Shown here in pieces: positions 6,397-11,092 of a DNA stretch of 11,092 nt. The notes beneath the pieces were generated by a model, which saw only the letters and a program-made list of their open reading frames with translations, was not told the origin of the DNA and ran no database searches. The stretch is from Frankiaceae bacterium. Lineage in GTDB: Bacteria; Actinomycetota; Actinomycetes; Mycobacteriales; SCTD01. How positions within the stretch are numbered: the stretch's first letter is position 1; every line of letters starts with the position of its first letter. The stretch lies in the NCBI GenBank assembly GCA_947479995.1, contig CANKBT010000081.1, positions 1 to 11,092 on the forward strand, in the 5' to 3' direction. A program made the position numbers and the translations under genes.

Positions 6397-6406
6397 CTGT
6401 CGAGTC

Positions 6407-7126
6407 TCACCCGTGGGCGCGCTTCGAACCAGTCCCCGTGAACAGCACGGACGTGAGCGGCGTCGCCACCATGCGCACGCCGTCGCGGCGGCCGGCCAGC
6501 CACCGCAGGTAGTCGCCCGCCGACGGGCGCAGGCCGCGCAGCCGCAGGTCGACGCCGAGGTCGGCGCAGGTGCGCACGAGCGCGCGGCGGTCGACGAGCA
6601 GCGCGGGGTCGTGCAGCCCGCGCGGCGGCCCGCCGGGCAGCCGCTCCGCGACCGTGATCGAGACCACCTTCGCCAGCCGGGTGTCGGCGATGGTGTCGAG
6701 CACCAGCGTGCCGCCGGGGCGCAGCACGCGCACCGCCTCGGCGAGCAGCACCGCCGGGTGGGCGACGTGCTCGAGCACCTCGCCGGCGACCACGACGTCG
6801 GCGCACGCGTCGGCGAACGGCAGCCGCGTGACGTCGCCCTGCACGGTCGTGACGCCGTGCGCCCGCGCGACCCGCACGGCCGTCGGCGACAGGTCGAGGC
6901 CGACGTGGCGGTAGCCGCGCAGGTGCGGTGCGAGCAGGCCGCCGCCGCACGCCAGGTCGAGCAGCAGCGCGCCCTCGCGCGGCGCCGGCGGCACGAGCGT
7001 CGCGCGGTGCGCGGCCAGCCAGGCCAGCATGGCGAAGGGCCCGCGCGGGTCCCACCAGGCGTCGGCGAGCTCGTCGTACTGCTCGGGGCGGTTGCGCTCC
7101 TGCGTGCCGTGCCTCAGGCCATCCAC
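6407..7126 (-). CDS. UbiG-like class I SAM-dependent methyltransferase
   Basis: 239-residue Rossmann-fold methyltransferase. Motif I is LLDLACGGGLL (55-65), the acidic end of the next strand is GLDLS (76-80), GDVTRLPFADACADVV (97-112) covers motif II, GEVLEHV (115-121) follows, and RVLRPGGTLVL (133-143) is motif III/post-I. The N-terminal YDELADAWWDPRGPF (17-31) strongly resembles the opening of UbiG-type O-methyltransferases acting on polyprenylated or alkylated phenols. Located just upstream of the type III PKS with a 10-base gap, it is the obvious candidate to O-methylate the PKS product. The GTG at 7126 lies inside the last codons of the CYTH-CHAD gene (13-base overlap) with AAGG 7 bases upstream; no later ATG or GTG precedes the conserved N-terminal motif. 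Acceptor inferred from context only. Confidence 0.88.
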   Translation of the reverse strand: MDGLRHGTQERNRPEQYDELADAWWDPRGPFAMLAWLAAHRATLVPPAPREGALLLDLACGGGLLAPHLRGYRHVGLDLSPTAVRVARAHGVTTVQGDVTRLPFADACADVVVAGEVLEHVAHPAVLLAEAVRVLRPGGTLVLDTIADTRLAKVVSITVAERLPGGPPRGLHDPALLVDRRALVRTCADLGVDLRLRGLRPSAGDYLRWLAGRRDGVRMVATPLTSVLFTGTGSKRAHG

Positions 7127-8649
7127 CTGCGCACCTTGCCGCGTGCGGCGCGGTCGCGCGCGGCGGGCCACCCGGCGTCGGCGCGCGCGGCCCGCTCCTG
7201 CTCGCGCGCGTGCAGCCGGCCGTAGGTGAACGTCGGCTCTCCGGCCGCGTGCGCGAGGTCGGCCACCTCGCGCAGCACCTCGCGCGTGACGACGCCGTCC
7301 TGGTGCTCGCCGAGCGCCTCGGTGAGGGCCTCGGCGGCCTTGGCGGCGCGCGCCGCCGGCCGGCCGAGCGCGGGGGCGACGGCCTCGGTGGCGTAGCGGG
7401 CGCGCTTGGCGGCCTTGCGGGCCTCGTGCAGCAGCAGGTCGCGCGCGTCGTCGGTCGGCGCGGCGTCGACCTCCTCGAGCGCCTCGTCGAGACGGCGCCA
7501 CGCGCGGTGCACCACGCGCGGCAGGCGCTTCGCCGCCTGGTCGCGCGCGTGCCTGCTGAGCGGCGGGTCGGCGAGCAGGCCGTCGAGGGCCTGGAGCAGC
7601 GCGAGGTAGCGCGGGCCGTCGAGCGCGCGCACCACCTCCGCGTGGGCCGCGCGGTAGCGGGCGTCGAAGACGGCGTCGACGCGGGCGCGCACCGGGCCGA
7701 CGAGGCCGGGGCCGGCCTCCTCCTCGTCGAGCAGGGCGTGCAGGCGGGCGCACTGCACCTCGGCGTCGCGGGCCTCGCCGAGCAGGCCCGCCAGCCAGGC
7801 CAGCTCGGCGCGCACGGGGTCGGTGCGCTCGCGCTCGAGCAGCGGCCGCATGGTCTGCATCGCGCTGCGCAGCCGGCGGGTGGCGACGCGCATGCGGTGC
7901 ACCGCGTCGTCGGCGTCGCGGCGCACCTGCGGGTCGCGGCGCGTGAGCTCCTGCACCTGCTGGTGCAGGTGGCGCAGCACGACGTCGCCGGCGGTGCGGG
8001 TGCCGGGGCGCGGCTCGCGCGAGGCCCACCAGGGCGCGTCCGGCGCGCTCGCGGCGAGCACGCGGCCGACCTTGGACGTGCTGGTGGCGTCGACCGCGCC
8101 GGCGCCGCGCAGCAGCGCCTCGACCTCGTCGAGCAGCGCGGGGTCGCCGGCGCCGAGCTCGGCCTCCCACTCGCGCCAGACGAGCGGCTCGCCGTTGGTC
8201 GGTGTGCCGGTCACGCGGTCGTCGGCGACCTCGACGAGCAGCGCACCGTCGGCGTCGAGCAGGCGGGAGACGGTGCGGCGGGTCGCCAGCACGGCGACCG
8301 GCACGAGCGCCTGCCCGCGCGCCGCGGCGCGCACGAGGGCCCGCAGCGCGGGCGGCACGGCGCGGCCCCGCCCGAGCGGCAGCGCGAGCTCCTCGCGGTC
8401 GCGGCCGGCGGGCGTCTTGAGGTGCCAGCCGGCGTCGGCGCCGCCGGTGCGCCGGCGCAGCGTCGTGCCGGCGGCGCGCAGCCGCAGGTCGGCCGTGTCG
8501 TAGTACGTCGCCTCGAGGGCGTGCTCGACCACCTCGACCGTCGCGACGCCGCGCACGCCGGCGAGCGGCGGCACGACCGCGTCGACCGGCACGTCGTACG
8601 TGCGCTCGACCTCGACGGCGGCGGTGGCCCCGGCGGGCAGCGTGCTCAT
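7114..8649 (-). CDS. CYTH and CHAD domain protein (polyphosphate-related)
   Basis: 511-residue two-domain protein. The N-terminal CYTH domain (about 11-200) belongs to the triphosphate tunnel metalloenzymes: EVERTYDV (13-20), YYDTADLRLRAAGTTLRRR (49-67), WHLKTPAG (75-82), WREWEAEL (158-165) and STSKVGR (190-196). The C-terminal CHAD domain (about 220-500) is a helical polyphosphate-binding module with two conserved Arg/Lys/His helices, VHRMRVATRRLR (250-261) and LLHEARKAAKRARYATE (406-422). The usual ExExK of CYTH reads E13-V-E15-R-T17, so the lysine is missing although the other basic tunnel residues remain. Such fusions probably hydrolyse triphosphate or polyphosphate, or bind it; the sequence does not tell which. 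ATG at 8649, with AGGGGG (8663-8658) 8 bases upstream and inside the preceding gene. It overlaps the methyltransferase start. Confidence 0.9.
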   Translation of the reverse strand: MSTLPAGATAAVEVERTYDVPVDAVVPPLAGVRGVATVEVVEHALEATYYDTADLRLRAAGTTLRRRTGGADAGWHLKTPAGRDREELALPLGRGRAVPPALRALVRAAARGQALVPVAVLATRRTVSRLLDADGALLVEVADDRVTGTPTNGEPLVWREWEAELGAGDPALLDEVEALLRGAGAVDATSTSKVGRVLAASAPDAPWWASREPRPGTRTAGDVVLRHLHQQVQELTRRDPQVRRDADDAVHRMRVATRRLRSAMQTMRPLLERERTDPVRAELAWLAGLLGEARDAEVQCARLHALLDEEEAGPGLVGPVRARVDAVFDARYRAAHAEVVRALDGPRYLALLQALDGLLADPPLSRHARDQAAKRLPRVVHRAWRRLDEALEEVDAAPTDDARDLLLHEARKAAKRARYATEAVAPALGRPAARAAKAAEALTEALGEHQDGVVTREVLREVADLAHAAGEPTFTYGRLHAREQERAARADAGWPAARDRAARGKVRRWMA

Positions 8650-8651
8650 CC

Positions 8652-8978
8652 TCAGAACCCCCTCGGCGGTGGCTCGCGCTCGGGCACGGGCAGGCCGTGC
8701 TGGGCGAGCCTGCGGTCGCGCAGGTCGTCGGCGTACGCCGCCGACACGAAGGCCACGGACGACAGCAGCAGCGCCGGCACCGCGACGTGCACCCACGCCG
8801 GGCCGGGCAGCAGCGCGAGCAGCACCGCGACCGGCAGCGCCTGGAGCATGCTGCGGCCGAGGCCGCGCCAGCGCCAGCCCGGTGAGGTGAGGTCGTGCAT
8901 CACCCACGTCCGGCGGTCGAGGGGCAGCCGCCCGCCGAGCGTGTAGCGCAGGCGCTGCCCCCTGCTGGGCGGCTTCAG
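8652..8978 (-). CDS. DUF5313-like small membrane protein, probable CTG start
   Basis: 108-residue protein with a family-like N-terminus RLRYTLGGRLP (9-19), then WVMHDLTSPGWRWRGLGRSM (25-44), two adjacent hydrophobic helices (about 45-60 and 62-82) separated by a PGP turn, and a short charged tail with YADDLRDRRLAQHGLP (82-97). This is how I remember DUF5313 of Actinobacteria; function unknown, location inner membrane. No ATG, GTG or TTG lies between the accA stop (8984) and the conserved block. CTG at 8978 fits best: AAGGA (8992-8988) sits 9 bases before it, and the protein then begins MKPPSRGQRLRY, as expected for the family. A GTG at residue 26 would delete the conserved start. It lies between accA and the CYTH-CHAD gene with gaps of 5 and 2 bases, so it is an operon member. 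Confidence 0.75.
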   Translation of the reverse strand: MKPPSRGQRLRYTLGGRLPLDRRTWVMHDLTSPGWRWRGLGRSMLQALPVAVLLALLPGPAWVHVAVPALLLSSVAFVSAAYADDLRDRRLAQHGLPVPEREPPPRGF

Positions 8979-8983
8979 GTCGG

Positions 8984-10729
8984 CTAGTCCTTGATCTCGC
9001 AGATGGCCGTGCCGCTGGGCACGACGGTGCCCACCTCGGCGGTGAGCCCGGTGACGGTGCCGGCCTTGTGGGCGTTGAGCGGCTGCTCCATCTTCATCGC
9101 CTCGAGCACGACGACGAGCTGCCCGGCCTCGACGGTCGCGCCCTCCTCGACGGCCACCTTGACGATGGTGCCCTGCATCGGCGAGGTGAGCGTGTCGCCG
9201 GAGGCGGCGGCACTGCCGCTGCCCTTGCGCTTGGACGGCTTCTTCTGCGCGCCGGCGGCCACGGGCGCGGCGGAGGCGCCGAGCCCGGCGGGCAGGCTGA
9301 CCTCGAGGCGCTTGCCGCCGACCTCGACGACCACCGTCTCGCGCGCCGCGGGCTCCTCGCCCTCGGCGGCCGCGGCGTACGGCGGGATGTCGTTGTCGAA
9401 CTCGGTCTCGATCCACCGGTTGTGCACCGTGAACGGCTCGGCGGTGAAGGCCGGGTCGACGACGACCTTGCGGTGGAACGGGATGAGGGTCGCCATGCCC
9501 TCGACCTCGAACTCCGCCAGCGCGCGGGCCGAGCGCTGCAGCGCCTCCTCGCGGGTGGCGCCGGTGACGATGAGCTTGGCGAGCAGCGAGTCGAAGGCGC
9601 CGCCGACGACCGAGCCGGCCTCGACGCCGGAGTCGACGCGCACGCCCGGCCCCTGCGGGCTGACGAACGTGGTGACCGCGCCGGGCGCCGGCAGGAAGCC
9701 GCGGCCGGCGTCCTCGCCGTTGATGCGGAACTCGAAGGAGTGGCCGCGCGGCTCGGGGTCGTCGAAGTCGAGCGCCTCGCCCTCGGCGATGCGGAACTGC
9801 TGGCGCACGAGGTCGATGCCGGTGACCTCCTCGGTGACCGGGTGCTCGACCTGCAGGCGGGTGTTGACCTCGAGGAAGGAGATCAGGCCGTCCTGCGCGA
9901 CGAGGAACTCGCAGGTGCCGGCGCCGACGTAGCCGGCCTCCTTGATGATCTTCTTGCTGGCGTCGTAGAGCTGCGCGCGCTGGTCCTCGGACAGGAAGGG
10001 CGCGGGGGCCTCCTCGACGACCTTCTGGTAGCGGCGCTGCAGCGAGCAGTCGCGCGTCGACACCACGACGACGTTGCCGTGCGTGTCGGCGAGCACCTGC
10101 GTCTCGACGTGCCGGGGCTTGTCGAGGTAGCGCTCGACGAAGCACTCGCCGCGCCCGAAGGCCGCGACCGCCTCGCGGACGGCCGACTCGTACAGCTCCG
10201 GCACCTCCTCCTCGGTGCGCGCGATCTTCAGGCCGCGGCCGCCGCCGCCGAACGCCGCCTTGATGGCGACCGGGAGGCCGTGCTCCTGCACGAACGCGAG
10301 CACCTCGTCGACGCCCTTGACGGGGTCGGCGGTGCCGGGCGCGAGCGGCGCACCGATCTTGAGCGCGATGTGGCGCGCGGTGGTCTTGTCGCCGAGCGCG
10401 GCGATGGCCTCCGGCGACGGGCCGATCCAGGTGACGCCGGCGTCGAGGACGGCCTGCGCGAACTCGGCGTTCTCCGACAGGAACCCGTAGCCCGGGTGCA
10501 CGGCGTCGGCGCCGGACTCCTGCAGGGCCGCGAGGATCTTGTCGATCCGCAGGTAGGAGTCGCCGGGCGTCTGCCCGCCGAGCGCGTACGCCTCGTCCGC
10601 GACCCGGACGTGCAGGGCGTCCAGGTCGGGCTCGGCGTAGACGGCGACCGACTGCAGCCCGGCGTCCTTGCACGCGCGGGCCACGCGGACGGCGATCTCG
10701 CCGCGGTTGGCGATGAGGACCTTGCGCAA
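8984..10729 (-). CDS. accA: Acyl-CoA carboxylase alpha subunit: biotin carboxylase plus biotin carboxyl carrier
   Basis: 581-residue fused subunit of the actinobacterial acetyl/propionyl-CoA carboxylase complex (AccA3/AccA2 type). It carboxylates its own biotin with ATP and bicarbonate; a separate beta subunit then transfers CO2 to acetyl- or propionyl-CoA to give malonyl- or methylmalonyl-CoA. The biotin carboxylase core has KVLIANRGEIAVR (3-15), HPGYGFLSEN (78-87), the ATP-grasp loop FGGGGRG (160-166) and catalytic EVNTRLQVEHPVTE (287-300). A C-terminal biotinyl domain (about 512-581) carries EAMKM with Lys546 as the biotinylation site. Between them is a Lys/Ser/Gly-rich flexible linker (496-511). 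TTG start at 10729 with AGGAG (10740-10736) 6 bases upstream, overlapping the accE stop. Its length fits the AccA3/AccA2 type. Whether it serves several carboxyltransferases cannot be seen. Confidence 0.96.
   Translation of the reverse strand: MRKVLIANRGEIAVRVARACKDAGLQSVAVYAEPDLDALHVRVADEAYALGGQTPGDSYLRIDKILAALQESGADAVHPGYGFLSENAEFAQAVLDAGVTWIGPSPEAIAALGDKTTARHIALKIGAPLAPGTADPVKGVDEVLAFVQEHGLPVAIKAAFGGGGRGLKIARTEEEVPELYESAVREAVAAFGRGECFVERYLDKPRHVETQVLADTHGNVVVVSTRDCSLQRRYQKVVEEAPAPFLSEDQRAQLYDASKKIIKEAGYVGAGTCEFLVAQDGLISFLEVNTRLQVEHPVTEEVTGIDLVRQQFRIAEGEALDFDDPEPRGHSFEFRINGEDAGRGFLPAPGAVTTFVSPQGPGVRVDSGVEAGSVVGGAFDSLLAKLIVTGATREEALQRSARALAEFEVEGMATLIPFHRKVVVDPAFTAEPFTVHNRWIETEFDNDIPPYAAAAEGEEPAARETVVVEVGGKRLEVSLPAGLGASAAPVAAGAQKKPSKRKGSGSAAASGDTLTSPMQGTIVKVAVEEGATVEAGQLVVVLEAMKMEQPLNAHKAGTVTGLTAEVGTVVPSGTAICEIKD
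8988..8992 (-). promoter_or_regulatory. Shine-Dalgarno supporting the CTG start of the DUF5313-like gene
   Basis: AAGGA lies in the last two sense codons of accA, 9 bases before the CTG at 8978. It is the only purine-rich site suitably placed for this gene, and its position implies translational coupling to accA. Confidence 0.5.
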
Positions 10730-10735
10730 CGCGAT

Positions 10736-10740
10736 CTCCT
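10736..10740 (-). promoter_or_regulatory. Shine-Dalgarno that fixes the TTG start of accA
   Basis: AGGAG sits 6 bases before the TTG at 10729. Its first two bases are also the last two of the accE TAG stop, so ribosomes finishing accE are placed to start accA. The TTG frame begins directly with the conserved RKVLIANRGEIAVR. Confidence 0.8.
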
Positions 10741-10960
10741 AGTGGGGCAGTGCCGAGGCGCGCCAGGCGCCGGGTCCGGGGGCGAGGCCGCCGCGCAGCT
10801 GCGGGCGGCCCCAGAGGGCGGGCGGGGCGGGGGCGGCGGCCGCGGGGGCGCTGCCGCGCGCGGTGACGACCGCGACCAGCGCGGCGAGCTCCTCGGGCGT
10901 CGGCGTGCCGCGCACGACGCGCAGCAGCGGGCGCGCGGGTGCCGCGTCGGGCTCAGTCAT
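10739..10960 (-). CDS. accE: Acyl-CoA carboxylase epsilon subunit (AccE)
   Basis: 73-residue small subunit found in actinobacterial acyl-CoA carboxylases, where epsilon stabilises and stimulates the alpha-beta complex. The N-terminal half has the family helix LRVVRGTPTPEELAALVAVV (13-32). An Ala/Pro-rich linker follows, then the conserved C-terminal tail with W50 and PGPGAWRASALPH (61-73). Size and layout are normal. The ATG at 10960 overlaps the stop of the upstream gene by 8 bases, with GGAGGA a few bases before it, and the stop overlaps the accA Shine-Dalgarno, so it is tightly coupled on both sides. In many relatives the carboxyltransferase gene (accD/pccB) lies just upstream, but the visible upstream tail here is not that protein. 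Confidence 0.93.
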   Translation of the reverse strand: MTEPDAAPARPLLRVVRGTPTPEELAALVAVVTARGSAPAAAAPAPPALWGRPQLRGGLAPGPGAWRASALPH

Positions 10961-11092
10961 CGGCGTCCTCCTCCGCGAGGTCGTCCTCGTCGGACAGGCG
11001 CTCGACGGGCACGAGGCGCACGCCCCACTCGGGGACGGTGAAGCCGGCCGCCTCGAGCGCCGCGACGACCTGCTCGGACGCCGCGTCGACGA
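10953..11092 (-). CDS. Unidentified gene, C-terminal 45 residues only
   Basis: An open frame enters from the right edge and ends at TGA 10955-10953, inside the accE start (ATGACTGA overlap), so it is very likely a real upstream gene of the same operon. The visible part has an amphipathic helix (VDAASEQVVAALEAAGF), then TVPEWGVRLVPVERL, and finishes in a very acidic tail SDEDDLAEEDADD. It does not resemble the C-terminus of an acyl-CoA carboxylase beta subunit, which usually ends in a basic KKHGNIPL-like tail. I do not recognise the family; the start and most of the protein are outside the window. Confidence 0.6.
   Translation of the reverse strand, partial: VDAASEQVVAALEAAGFTVPEWGVRLVPVERLSDEDDLAEEDADD

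Noticed and set aside
6928..8946. Long plus-strand open frame opposite the CYTH-CHAD and methyltransferase genes
   Set aside because: Low-complexity shadow with no recognisable domain; the minus-strand genes carry intact family motifs and linked starts and stops.
9068..11041. Long plus-strand open frame opposite accA and accE
   Set aside because: Arg/Ala/Gly/Leu-rich shadow; accA and accE are unmistakable on the other strand.

Overview
This window looks like core chromosome of a very GC-rich actinobacterium (roughly three quarters G+C by eye). The lineage markers are an acyl-CoA carboxylase epsilon subunit next to a fused biotin carboxylase/BCCP subunit, an LpdA-type NAD(P)H-quinone dehydrogenase, a DUF5313-like membrane protein, many GTG/TTG starts, and hints of leaderless mRNAs. 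I see no mobile element, CRISPR array, RNA gene, phage gene or long repeat, and coding density is nearly complete: no gap between genes exceeds about 65 bases.

Left part (1-2570): a 3'(2'),5'-bisphosphate nucleotidase (cysQ) runs leftward off the window edge. Diverging from it are a flavin reductase-domain protein and an APC-superfamily amino acid permease, both rightward. The permease start is preceded by a strong GC hairpin. The permease stop overlaps, within one CTAG, the stop of a convergent small protein.

Middle part (2567-4853): on the minus strand lie a gamma-glutamylcyclotransferase-like enzyme and, downstream of it, a small protein with a ParB/sulfiredoxin-like DGxHR motif. Diverging from the cyclotransferase across only 42 bases is lpdA. 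This LpdA keeps both cysteines of the redox disulfide but lacks the C-terminal His-Glu pair of true dihydrolipoamide dehydrogenases.

Right part (4866-11092): all genes are on the minus strand and nearly touching. In transcription order they are an unidentified gene tail with an acidic end, accE, accA (biotin carboxylase plus biotin carrier), a DUF5313-like membrane protein that seems to start at CTG, a CYTH-CHAD protein, a UbiG-like SAM methyltransferase, a type III polyketide synthase and a VOC/glyoxalase-fold protein. The spacing suggests one long operon, although the VOC gene may have its own leaderless promoter. The carboxylase makes malonyl- or methylmalonyl-CoA, the extender used by a type III PKS, and the methyltransferase is the obvious tailoring enzyme. 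The layout therefore suggests a small lipid-like polyphenol or pyrone pathway sitting beside its precursor supply; that link is inference. No completely new system is evident. The best leads are the carboxylase-PKS-methyltransferase linkage, the LpdA active-site variant and the CTG start.
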